64,000 nucleotides of DNA from the NCBI RefSeq assembly GCF_009755225.1, contig NZ_WQKZ01000002.1, positions 1,260,105 through 1,324,104 of the forward strand. Reading direction: 5' to 3'. The position numbers were made by a program, and so were the translations under genes. Shown here one piece after another: positions 56,116 to 63,796 of this stretch. The notes beneath the pieces are model-generated. The model searched no databases. It saw only the letters and a list, made by a program, of their open reading frames with translations, and was not told the origin of the DNA. The DNA is from Hymenobacter ginkgonis (GTDB lineage Bacteria; Bacteroidota; Bacteroidia; Cytophagales; Hymenobacteraceae). Each line of letters starts with the position of its first letter. Within the stretch, counting starts at the first letter, position 1.

Positions 56116-57943
56116 GCTAACCAGCGCCGGCCGGCCGGTGCACCTGAGCCCTGGTACCAGCACCCAGCTGGAGCTAAACTCGCCCCTGTTCGACGAGGAC
56201 GTAATAAAAGGGCAATTCTCGTACTCGTTTCCCGTACCGGCCGGCCCCAACGGGCCGCTCTACGGCTTTCCCGAGCGCCCCGATGGGGACGGGGCCCCGG
56301 GCGCGCTGCTGCCGGCGGAGCTAAGTGACGACGGGCTGCCGCTGCTCGTGGGCCAGCAGCGCATCAAAACGGCCAGCACCAGCAAGTACAGCGTGAGCGT
56401 GCAGGCGGGCCTTTCGGGGGCCAACCTGAGCGAGCGCGCCCTGAGCTCGTTCGAATACGGCGGGCTGCGCGACGTGCCGCGCCAGGTACCGGGCGGGTTG
56501 GACGGGGGCGGCAATCCCGTATTTATACCTGGCCTGGTGCAGCACGCCAACCAGGTGGTAGCCAATCCCGATGCCTACGGCTACGTGTTCGCGCCCCTGC
56601 GCAACGAGTACCTGACCGACGACGAAAAGAAGCTACTGAGTAGCAGTGGCACCGTGCTCAACCCCACGGACTACCCACCCGCGACGGTTAATAAGTGGGT
56701 GGTGTACCCCGGGCCCATCTTCGGAATGCCGGCCGGGGGCAGCTTTACCTATAGCATCAGCTTTGCGGTGCCGGGCGGCGTGCAGCTGGGCACGTACAGT
56801 CTGCTGCCGGCCTACTGCCCCTTTCCCAAGCTGCGCTACGTGCTCCAGGCCATCTTCGAGGAAAGCGGGCTGCGGGTGGACGTGGCCCAACTGCTGCCCG
56901 GCGAGCTGGGCGACCTGGTAATAGTAGGCAACGCGCAGCTAGTGGATCGAGGCGATTTGACCACGCTGCGCTTCAGCCTGGCTGACGTGCTGCCGGCGAT
57001 GAGCGTGGCGGAATTGCTGGCCGCTATTCGGCAGGATTTGGGCGTCGTCGTGTACGTAGACCCCGCGACCCGCTACGTGCGCACGGCGTACCTGGTGGAG
57101 CGCGTGGCCGCCAGTGCCGCCTACGTAGACCTGACCACGCGGCTGGCCGGCGATCCGGAGGCCACGATTGACGAGGCGGCGGGCCTGACGCTCACCTATA
57201 AGGTGGACAGCGAGGATGAGCTGACCAAAGACCTGGTGGATAAGCAGCCCGACCTGACCCTGCTGCTGCCGGCGGTGGCCACGCTGGCCGACCTGCCCGG
57301 CTTAGCCGATATAGCGGCCGACAACCCGCAGAACGGGCAGGTGCGCCTGGTGCAGGCCCTCGATACGTACTACGTCTGCGCGCTCTCGTATTTGGATGGC
57401 GTGCGCGTGACGCTCACCTGGACGCCCCTGGTGCTGAGCCTGGCCCCACTGCTGGTCAATGGGGGCGGCGACGAGCAGGAACGAGTGCTCTGCTACACGG
57501 CCACGCGCAACACACTGCTCTACCAGGGCCCCAACGCCGATTACGGGGTGCCGCTGCCGGCCATCTCGCAGCCGCCCTACCTGGCCAGCCAAAAGGAGGT
57601 TGAGCGTAACAACAACCTGCGGCTGCTCTTTTACAACGGGCTCCAGCTGGCTCCCGACGGGGTGAGTCCTTACCCGCAGCTCTCGGCGGTCAGCGCCAGT
57701 GGGGCCAGGACGTTGTATGTGGGCGGCACGGCCGGCACCTACGCCCAGCTGCTGAGCGCCTGGCTGGCCGTGAAGCTGCGCCCGGTCAGCTACAAGGTGC
57801 CCCTGCTGCTCACGCCCCTCGACCTGGCCCGGCTCGATTTGACCCAGCCGCTGCGCCTCGACGGGGTACCCTACCTGGTGCGCAAAGTGCAGGCCACGGT
57901 GCCGCTCCAAAAGCCGGCCACGCTGGAGCTAGTGCGCCTCTAA
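56108..57943 (+). CDS. Large tail-tip-like structural protein, unrecognised
   Basis: The ATG at 56108 overlaps the previous stop; an upstream in-frame start at 56078 is unlikely. The 611-residue product opens with LELTSAGRPVHLSPGTSTQL and DEDVIKGQFSYSFPVPAGPN, a pattern I associate with Bacteroidota phage tail proteins that start by defining a bound ring surface. The middle and end are beta-rich (PLLLTPLDLARLDLTQPLRL, VRKVQATVPLQKPATLELVR). No enzyme motif is visible. It is followed by the repeat-bearing gap at 57944-58201, the only large break in the tail module. Confidence 0.55.
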   Translation: MLELTSAGRPVHLSPGTSTQLELNSPLFDEDVIKGQFSYSFPVPAGPNGPLYGFPERPDGDGAPGALLPAELSDDGLPLLVGQQRIKTASTSKYSVSVQAGLSGANLSERALSSFEYGGLRDVPRQVPGGLDGGGNPVFIPGLVQHANQVVANPDAYGYVFAPLRNEYLTDDEKKLLSSSGTVLNPTDYPPATVNKWVVYPGPIFGMPAGGSFTYSISFAVPGGVQLGTYSLLPAYCPFPKLRYVLQAIFEESGLRVDVAQLLPGELGDLVIVGNAQLVDRGDLTTLRFSLADVLPAMSVAELLAAIRQDLGVVVYVDPATRYVRTAYLVERVAASAAYVDLTTRLAGDPEATIDEAAGLTLTYKVDSEDELTKDLVDKQPDLTLLLPAVATLADLPGLADIAADNPQNGQVRLVQALDTYYVCALSYLDGVRVTLTWTPLVLSLAPLLVNGGGDEQERVLCYTATRNTLLYQGPNADYGVPLPAISQPPYLASQKEVERNNNLRLLFYNGLQLAPDGVSPYPQLSAVSASGARTLYVGGTAGTYAQLLSAWLAVKLRPVSYKVPLLLTPLDLARLDLTQPLRLDGVPYLVRKVQATVPLQKPATLELVRL

Positions 57944-57969
57944 AAAAGGGGGCTACCGGGTACGGGAAA

Positions 57970-58157
57970 TTGCCAGTTTAGGGCCGAAAAACGGGCCGGT
58001 TCTGAAAAAAATAAAGTTGCCAGTTCCGGCCCAGCTTTTGCCAGTTCCGGCCCAACCCCTAGCGGTAGGGGTAGGGGAGGGGTCAAGCGGTTGCCTGCCT
58101 ACCCCCCTGGCTGGCCCGGCCGGTCAGCTGGCAATTGCCAGGTTTGGCCCGGCCGGT
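57970..58157. repeat. Iterated 17-bp repeats with a central palindrome between tail genes
   Basis: TTGCCAGTTCCGGCCCA occurs exactly at 58017-58033 and 58038-58054, 21 bases apart; variants TTGCCAGTTTAGGGCC (57970) and TTGCCAGGTTTGGCCCGG (58135) flank them. A perfect 14-base palindrome CTGGCAATTGCCAG lies at 58128-58141, centred between direct repeats TGGCCCGGCCGGT at 58112-58124 and 58145-58157. The gap 57944-58201 has no convincing gene. The repeats look like protein-binding sites for an operator, late promoter, recombination site or replication iterons. Confidence 0.6.
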
Positions 58158-58201
58158 AAGCGGCCTACTACCCCGTCGGCGAAAGGTGCTTCTTGGCCGG
58201 C

Positions 58202-58603
58202 ATGAACCTACACCTACTCCTAGCGCGGCACCCGTCCGCGAATGGCTGCACCCTGGGCGAGTTGTCGCTGAACGGGAAATTCTTTTGCTACACGCTGGAA
58301 GACGTCGTGCGGCCGGCCGGCCAGGTGGTTGCCGGCGAAACGGCCATCCCGGCTGGCCGCTACCCCGTCACCATCGAGCGCAGCCCCAGCTTCCGCCTGC
58401 TTACCCCCCGCCTGGGTGGGGCCGTGGCCAGCCGCGGCATCTTGATTCACCCGGGCAACGGCCCCAAGGATACGCGCGGCTGCATCCTGGTGGGCTTCGC
58501 CAAGCTGCCGAGCAACATCAAGATTTACCAGTCGCAGGAAGCCTTCCAGGCCCTGATGGGCCAGCTGCTCGACGCGACAACCATCGACTTGACGATTCGC
58601 TAG
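58202..58603 (+). CDS. DUF5675 family protein, candidate lysis enzyme
   Basis: The ATG at 58202 gives 133 residues matching DUF5675: LGELSLNGKFFCYTLEDVV, IPAGRYPVTIERSPSFRLL, then GILIHPGNGPKDTRGCILVG. The last segment, with His followed by Thr-x-Gly-Cys, resembles the catalytic His/Cys pattern of L,D-transpeptidase-like (YkuD) folds. The family is common in phages and often sits near lysis or tail genes, so cell-wall cleavage is plausible, though unproven. No signal peptide or membrane span is present. It directly precedes another tail-region gene, two bases away. Confidence 0.7.
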   Translation: MNLHLLLARHPSANGCTLGELSLNGKFFCYTLEDVVRPAGQVVAGETAIPAGRYPVTIERSPSFRLLTPRLGGAVASRGILIHPGNGPKDTRGCILVGFAKLPSNIKIYQSQEAFQALMGQLLDATTIDLTIR

Positions 58604-58604
58604 G

Positions 58605-59147
58605 ATGGTCTTGCTGCCCCTTCCCCCGAATGACTGCCCCAACACCGGGGGCGTGCGCGGCCTGCGCGTGTGGCCGGCTAGCAACGTGCGCATTCCTGCC
58701 TACCAGGGGCAGCAGCTGACCCAGCCCTTGCAGCTGCTCGATGCCGGCAACTACGCCGACATCTGGTACCTGCCCGACTCGGCCGGCTTCAGCGAGCCCC
58801 AGGACGACAACGTGCAGGGCGACCTCTACAAGCCCCTTATTCAGCTAGTAGTGCCCAAGGACGCCCCCGACGTGTCGGAGGCGGTGGCCCGGCTCACCGC
58901 CGTGCGCTACGTGGTGGCTGGCTACACCGACGCCAACGGGCTGAGCAAGCTCGTGGGCACCCCGGAGAACCCGCTGCGCTTCTCGGCCCTGCTGGAAACG
59001 GGCAAGCGCGGCCCCGACCGCAACGGCTACACCTTCTCCTTCGCCGGCGAAACGCCCCAGCGGGCCCCCTTCTACCAGGCGCAGCTCGTGCCCACCATTC
59101 CCACTCGCAGGGCCTTCTCGCCCGGCTTCAGCTTCGGTTTCCACTAA
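58605..59147 (+). CDS. Probable minor tail protein, unknown
   Basis: The 180-residue product is beta-rich, with DAGNYADIWYLPDSAGFSEP, KPLIQLVVPKDAPDVSEAVA and YVVAGYTDANGLSKLVG before PLRFSALLETGKRGPDRNG. No family can be named. Its stop overlaps the next start (TAATG), so it is translated together with the fibre genes; a role in attaching the fibre is likely by position. Confidence 0.5.
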   Translation: MVLLPLPPNDCPNTGGVRGLRVWPASNVRIPAYQGQQLTQPLQLLDAGNYADIWYLPDSAGFSEPQDDNVQGDLYKPLIQLVVPKDAPDVSEAVARLTAVRYVVAGYTDANGLSKLVGTPENPLRFSALLETGKRGPDRNGYTFSFAGETPQRAPFYQAQLVPTIPTRRAFSPGFSFGFH

Positions 59148-60133
59148 TGCCTACTCCCGATTCGCAACTGCTGAGCTTGATTGCGCAGTACCTGCCCGAC
59201 AATACGAGCGAGGATATTACGCCGGCCATGCTGCGTGACGTGCTCGTGGCCCTGGTGCAGGCCAAGGTCAACCAAGACCAGCTGAGCGCATTCGCCCAGC
59301 TGGCCAGCCCCGTGTTCACCGGCGCGCCTACCGTACCCACCGCCGCCCCGGGCACGAATACCGACCAGGTGGCCAGCACGGCGTTCGTGCTGGCTACCCT
59401 GGCCAGCAATGGCCAGGGCCTAAGCGCGCTGGTGCTGCCGCAAAGCGTGCTGGCCGGCCACTGGTACTTAACTGCCAGCGGCATCTGGGAAGCGCGCCGC
59501 AACTTCAGCGCGTCGGCTGACCCAGTTAATGGGGCGAACTGGCTGCTAAAAGCTGGCTTCGCGGGCCAAGCCTCGACGATTACCGCCGCCGCCATTACCG
59601 ACGCCAGCGATGCCGGCCGGCGTATGCTCACGGCCGCCAGCGCGGACGCGCAGCGGGCCTTGCTCAACAACCCGCACATCGCCCCGAACCAATACGGGGT
59701 TCACCCCGGCTGGACGAGTGAGGATGGGCCGCAGGGGCTATGGCAGTGGGTAATTAAATCGATTCTGGCCGTGCAGGGTGTGAAGGCCCCGGCTGCCCCC
59801 ACGGCCGGCCAGGTCGATGACACGGCCGACACCTTCAGCTACCTGCCAAATCCCGACTACCCCAGCTTCGCCCAGTACAAGGTGGCCGGCTTGCCGGGCG
59901 TAACCGGCGCAGTAGTGCTGGATGCCACGAATAGCTACGTGAGCGGCAATCGCATATATATCAAGGTGGTAGGCCCTGTCAATAAAGGCGGCCTGGCTGT
60001 CTACGTGGCCGGCTCGGGCAATGTGCCTGATGGTGCCCCCCTCACGAATGCTGACCCCTTCACGGGCACGGCCGTTGTCTTGGCCAAAGGCTACGGCGCC
60101 ACCTATACCGCCACTTACCCTTCTGCTGCCTAA
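59147..60133 (+). CDS. Tail fibre/collar protein
   Basis: The 328-residue product begins with a helical segment and then SPVFTGAPTVPTAAPGTNTD followed by QVASTAFVLATLAS, the repeat that identifies phage tail-fibre and tail-collar proteins. A helical middle part and a C-terminal beta-rich head (PGVTGAVVLDATNSYVSGN, GLAVYVAGSGNVPDGAP) follow. It should form a trimeric fibre and may contact the host surface or support the next, enzymatic fibre. It overlaps both neighbours by one base. Confidence 0.75.
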   Translation: MPTPDSQLLSLIAQYLPDNTSEDITPAMLRDVLVALVQAKVNQDQLSAFAQLASPVFTGAPTVPTAAPGTNTDQVASTAFVLATLASNGQGLSALVLPQSVLAGHWYLTASGIWEARRNFSASADPVNGANWLLKAGFAGQASTITAAAITDASDAGRRMLTAASADAQRALLNNPHIAPNQYGVHPGWTSEDGPQGLWQWVIKSILAVQGVKAPAAPTAGQVDDTADTFSYLPNPDYPSFAQYKVAGLPGVTGAVVLDATNSYVSGNRIYIKVVGPVNKGGLAVYVAGSGNVPDGAPLTNADPFTGTAVVLAKGYGATYTATYPSAA

Positions 60134-62223
60134 TGGCTACCCCCCTTACCATACCCACGCGGGCCGCCAGCACGGTTGACCCGCCCGCCGACCTCAACGC
60201 CATCGTCGCTAAAATCAACGAAATGTATCCGCAAGCCCTCGATATTCCAACCCGTAGCATCGGCACTGGCGACCCCGCTGGCGACGTGAATAAAATTGTG
60301 GCCTGGCTCAACGCCCACATTGCCACCACCACTCCTACTACGCCCACGGCGCCGGCTATCACCGCCGTGGACCCTACGAGCGCACTACCAGGCGCAACTA
60401 TCATCTTGACGGGTGCCGGCTTCACCGGCGCGCTAAACGTAATTTTCGCAGGCGTGGCCGTAGGTAGCGGCAAGTTTCAGGTGCTTTCCGATACGCAGAT
60501 TACTGTAGTTGTGCCCCCGGTATCGGCCGGCAGCAACCCGGTGCAGGTAGTCGGCGCTACGGCCACTAGCTCGGCGCGCGCGTTTGTGGTATTGGCAGCG
60601 GCGGCCAACGTGCTGCCCGTAGCCAATGCGGGCTTGGACAGCACTATTCAATTGCCGACTAGTCAAGTCGTGCTGATGGGCAGTGCCACCGACAGCGATG
60701 GCACGATTGCCGCTTATGCCTGGGTGCAGGCAACGGGCCCCAACACGGCGTTGCTCGCCAGCCCCAACGCCCAGAACACAACGGCCAGTGGCCTAATAGC
60801 TGGTATCTACCAATTCGACTTGACCGCTACCGACAACAAGGGCGGCACTAATACCGACCGGGTTATGGTCACGGTAAACGCAGCTGCGGGCAGTACGTTC
60901 AAGGTGCTGGGCGAAGGCGACAGCATTGTTGCCGACGATGCGGCTGGGCACTTGGGCTTTCCCAATTCTTGGCTGGCACAGTCGCGGGCGCAGGTCGATA
61001 ATACCCTCTATACGGGTTGGCTCAACTTCGGCCGGGGCGGGGATGCGATTGGTGACGCGAGTCTGGACGCGTATATGGCAAGCGACGCCCAGAAGGCAGC
61101 TGTACGGGCGGGCTTTGCGACCGAGGCCGGTGTGGTAACGCTGCTGGCTTTGAACGCGGCCATCAATGATTTGCAGAACGGGGCCACGGCAGCGGTGGCT
61201 TACGCGCGCTACAAAGCGCTGGTCAACTACTACGCCAGCCTGGGCGCGCGTATTAGCGGCCGCACCTTGATGGGCTCGCGGCTGCCGGGCTCCAGCTATG
61301 ACCATGCGGAGTTCTGGACGCGAGTGGTGGCCTTTAACAACCTGCAACGGGCTGGCTTCAATGATGGCAGCCTGCTATTAACCACCCTGAGCGACCTGCA
61401 AACCGACCCGAATCTGGGTGGCTATAATGCTCCGCTCAACGCTACCTATTTCCGCCAGGATACCTGCATTCACCCCACTGATTTAGGCTTTTCGATTATG
61501 GCCGCCTTCTTTGTACGGGAGCTGCCATACCTACGGGCTGGTATTCGAAAAGTGATTAATGCCAATGGGGATGCCAATACGGCCACCTTGGAGCAGGTAA
61601 ACCCCGGCAATACCTTGCTGACACTAGACTCGTTTGATAATGCCGCCCTGCCCGGTTGGGCTATTGTCAAGCTTACCAGCCAAGGCAATCCTACTTCGGC
61701 GGGTAACGTGCAGGTGCTTGCTGGCCAGCTCGTTGTGAGCCCAGATTCGGCCGATGGCTGGAAAGGCGGTATCTGCCGTACCACTGCCGAAAATGGCATC
61801 GGCTTCCGCTACGCCGTGCAATTGGCTTCGCCTCTGTCCAACACGGCTACGGGCACGCTTATGGGCATCCAAACTGCCGCTGGGATTGATTACGACCGCC
61901 AGATTCGCTGGGCAGTCGGTGGGGGCGGGCTCTATGCGCAGTACGGCCCCAACGTGTTACAGACAAATCTTATCTATGACGCGCAGGCGCATAAGTACCT
62001 GGGCATTCGCCCCTACCTGGACGCGCAGCAAGTGATTCAAGTAGCTTGGGAGTTTTCCGCCGATGGCACCACTTGGAGCCAATTTGCTACTCGCCCTGCT
62101 GCTGCCTTGGCGGTAGATATAGACTATGCCAATCTACGCCTCGTGCTAAGTGCTCAAACCTATGGCGCTACCAGCAACCCTGGCTCGGCTTACTTTGACA
62201 ATGCTAGCCGCATGGCTGCCTAG
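60133..62223 (+). CDS. Tail fibre with IPT, PKD-like and SGNH-esterase domains
   Basis: The 696-residue product has, in order, a short N-terminal helical segment (PPADLNAIVAKINEMYPQAL), an IPT/TIG domain (about 70-155, AITAVDPTSALPGATIILTG), a PKD/REJ-like domain (about 155-255, NAGLDSTIQLPTSQVVLMGS), an SGNH hydrolase domain (about 256-480), and a C-terminal lectin-like beta domain. SGNH blocks are present: GEGDSIVAD with nucleophile Ser264, GRGGD at 300-304, LNAAINDL with Asn345, and DTCIHP with Asp443 and His447. The enzyme should remove O-acetyl (or similar ester) groups from a surface glycan during adsorption. It is the last gene of the tail run. Confidence 0.85.
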   Translation: MATPLTIPTRAASTVDPPADLNAIVAKINEMYPQALDIPTRSIGTGDPAGDVNKIVAWLNAHIATTTPTTPTAPAITAVDPTSALPGATIILTGAGFTGALNVIFAGVAVGSGKFQVLSDTQITVVVPPVSAGSNPVQVVGATATSSARAFVVLAAAANVLPVANAGLDSTIQLPTSQVVLMGSATDSDGTIAAYAWVQATGPNTALLASPNAQNTTASGLIAGIYQFDLTATDNKGGTNTDRVMVTVNAAAGSTFKVLGEGDSIVADDAAGHLGFPNSWLAQSRAQVDNTLYTGWLNFGRGGDAIGDASLDAYMASDAQKAAVRAGFATEAGVVTLLALNAAINDLQNGATAAVAYARYKALVNYYASLGARISGRTLMGSRLPGSSYDHAEFWTRVVAFNNLQRAGFNDGSLLLTTLSDLQTDPNLGGYNAPLNATYFRQDTCIHPTDLGFSIMAAFFVRELPYLRAGIRKVINANGDANTATLEQVNPGNTLLTLDSFDNAALPGWAIVKLTSQGNPTSAGNVQVLAGQLVVSPDSADGWKGGICRTTAENGIGFRYAVQLASPLSNTATGTLMGIQTAAGIDYDRQIRWAVGGGGLYAQYGPNVLQTNLIYDAQAHKYLGIRPYLDAQQVIQVAWEFSADGTTWSQFATRPAAALAVDIDYANLRLVLSAQTYGATSNPGSAYFDNASRMAA

Positions 62224-62246
62224 TCAACAGAATTTAGAAACATGCA

Positions 62247-62277
62247 AAAGCCCCGCCGTATAGGCGGGGCTTTTTTT
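62247..62277. terminator. Terminator after the SGNH fibre (cassette left edge)
   Basis: AAAAGCCCCGCC pairs with GGCGGGGCTTTTTTT around GTATA, and can work on both strands. Its AGCCCCGCC/GGCGGGGCT stem recurs at 63693-63716. Confidence 0.9.
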
Positions 62278-62284
62278 GTAATTA

Positions 62285-62470
62285 CTACCATTGTTTGCGG
62301 TCATTTTCTTCCCACTCTTCGCGCCCCTTCTTGCTGACATACCTGATTTCGCCATCCGGTTTCTGATACATGCCATATTCGTCTGGCACTTGGCGCCAGG
62401 GCTCAACATAGCTTGCCCACGCCCAAAACTTGGCAAACAGCTTCATTAACCTTTGTTTAATTCCTGCCAT
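62285..62470 (-). CDS. Small charged phage protein, unknown
   Basis: The 61-residue product is rich in Trp, Lys, Glu and Arg (KLFAKFWAWASYVEPWRQV, SKKGREEWEENDRKQW). No family is recognised. A TACCTTTG promoter element sits directly upstream, and a terminator follows, so it looks like a real, separately transcribed small gene rather than chance. It belongs to the minus-strand cassette with the acyltransferase gene. Confidence 0.55.
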   Translation of the reverse strand: MAGIKQRLMKLFAKFWAWASYVEPWRQVPDEYGMYQKPDGEIRYVSKKGREEWEENDRKQW

Positions 62471-62474
62471 ATAG

Positions 62475-62482
62475 CAAAGGTA
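62475..62482 (-). promoter_or_regulatory. TAnnTTTG element of the small minus-strand gene
   Basis: Read on the minus strand, TACCTTTG ends four bases before the ATG at 62470, implying a leaderless transcript. Confidence 0.5.
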
Positions 62483-62544
62483 GCAGACGTAGCTCCACTG
62501 AGTGGAACGGGGCTACACCCACTGGACTTCAGCGGCGCAGCTAA

Positions 62545-63633
62545 TTAGTCAAGCAGTGGATTCCGATTCCGGTGCATCAGAAAACGGTGCGCAGGAACTT
62601 CCACTATATAATGTAATAAGGCTCCTCCAACTAGACTCACAGCAAGTGCAAGGGGGCCGATTAGTAGGCTTGCTTTACTAAGTTTTCCCGACTCTAAAGA
62701 CGCATCCAGCCAGATTGAAAGGGGAATTTGAATCATGTAAAAACAGTAGCTAATTTTCCCGAGCCACACAAGTGGTTCTTTTCCGAGCCAAGTAAATACT
62801 CCAGACTTATTAGTTGCTGCCGCCAGTGTGAGCGCTATAACCGGAATGATAAGTAGGTTATGTACAATAAACCCTGACCACCGACTGCCGAAGTAAACTA
62901 AGTCAATAGTGCCAAGCATCAACGCTAGTGCGGCTACCCAATTCGAAACCCGCCAATCGAAGCGAAATACGAGAATGCTAGTGATTATACCAGCTGTAAA
63001 TTCTGCTAAGCGACATAGCGGGAAGGCGTACTGCAAGGTAAATGGGATGGTTCCTGGCAGTAAATTGTAGACCAAGCCAGGCACAAAGCCAAGCATCGCG
63101 CACCCAGCTAGCAGCATCAATAAACCACTTTTTTGCTTGATTCGCAGCAGTACTGGAAGTAAGAGGGGGAAGCATAGGTAAAAGAAAATCTCGACCGCTA
63201 TACTCCACGCCCCACCGCCATACCACGTCATAGCAATACTTGGAAAATAAGTCTGCAAAAACACCAGATTACTTCCTATTATTAAGGCACTAGGTCGCGC
63301 TCCTAGCCCGATACTTACAACTAGACTTAACAACCAACCTACCAGATAAACAGGATAAATTCGCGCAAAGCGTTTGAATAGAAAGTACTTGGTGTAGGCA
63401 AATCCTTTTACCTGCGGCTCGGGAAAATCCTTGCAGTGAGCATATGCCAGCAAAAAGCCGCTTAGCATAAAGAACAGATTTACTCCCAATGCCCCCTGAC
63501 TAATGATGTTCTGAGCTTGCCAAGGCAGCCAAGTAATTGGCACTCGCGAATGCAAGTGGAATAAGAATACAAAAAAGGCAGCCCACCACCGAATTCCTGT
63601 TAGTGATTTAATTTCCCTCTGCGTAGTAGCCAT
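62545..63633 (-). CDS. Acyltransferase-3 family O-acyltransferase
   Basis: Integral-membrane enzyme of the OafA/Acyl_transf_3 family, which acetylate sugars of surface polysaccharides. The 362-residue product has about ten membrane spans. Family marks are the N-terminal IKSLTGIRWWAAFFVFLFHLHS (conserved Arg and catalytic His) and GVNLFFMLSGFLLAY (the FFxLSGF motif); the end carries HYIVEVPAHRFL. Within phages, such genes usually modify the host O-antigen or capsule and so block adsorption of related phages. It lies on the strand opposite the tail genes with its own promoter, between two like terminators, as a typical accessory cassette. Confidence 0.9.
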   Translation of the reverse strand: MATTQREIKSLTGIRWWAAFFVFLFHLHSRVPITWLPWQAQNIISQGALGVNLFFMLSGFLLAYAHCKDFPEPQVKGFAYTKYFLFKRFARIYPVYLVGWLLSLVVSIGLGARPSALIIGSNLVFLQTYFPSIAMTWYGGGAWSIAVEIFFYLCFPLLLPVLLRIKQKSGLLMLLAGCAMLGFVPGLVYNLLPGTIPFTLQYAFPLCRLAEFTAGIITSILVFRFDWRVSNWVAALALMLGTIDLVYFGSRWSGFIVHNLLIIPVIALTLAAATNKSGVFTWLGKEPLVWLGKISYCFYMIQIPLSIWLDASLESGKLSKASLLIGPLALAVSLVGGALLHYIVEVPAHRFLMHRNRNPLLD

Positions 63634-63674
63634 CTAGTAATAAAAATGTATTCACTTGCCAAATGAGTAGCTGG

Positions 63675-63682
63675 CAAAGATA
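63675..63682 (-). promoter_or_regulatory. TAnnTTTG promoter element of the acyltransferase gene
   Basis: On the minus strand TATCTTTG lies 41 bases before the ATG at 63633, so the gene can be expressed in the lysogen independently of late transcription. Confidence 0.55.
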
Positions 63683-63692
63683 AAGTGACCTT

Positions 63693-63720
63693 AGCCCCGC
63701 CCCATCTGGCGGGGCTTTTT
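63693..63720 (+). terminator. Orphan terminator (cassette right edge)
   Basis: AGCCCCGCC pairs with GGCGGGGCT around CCATCT, followed by TTTTT. No plus-strand gene ends just before it, which fits a duplicated terminator at the edge of the inserted cassette. Confidence 0.8.
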
Positions 63721-63768
63721 CGTACACTAAAACCGTCCTACCCTTCGCTTCTCAAAAAGGCAATCATT

Positions 63769-63794
63769 GTAAACCGCCCCACCCGGTGGTTTAC
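63769..63794 (+). promoter_or_regulatory. Hairpin in the leader of the last, partial gene
   Basis: GTAAACCGCC and GGTGGTTTAC form a 10-bp stem (one G-U pair) with a 6-base loop, ending two bases before the ATG at 63797. It could control translation of the next gene. Confidence 0.4.
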
Positions 63795-63796
63795 CT

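Noticed and set aside
58017..58205. Short plus-strand open stretch in the repeat-bearing gap
   Set aside because: It translates the repeats themselves (Pro/Ala/Val-rich) and overlaps the DUF5675 start; the DNA repeat pattern is the better explanation.
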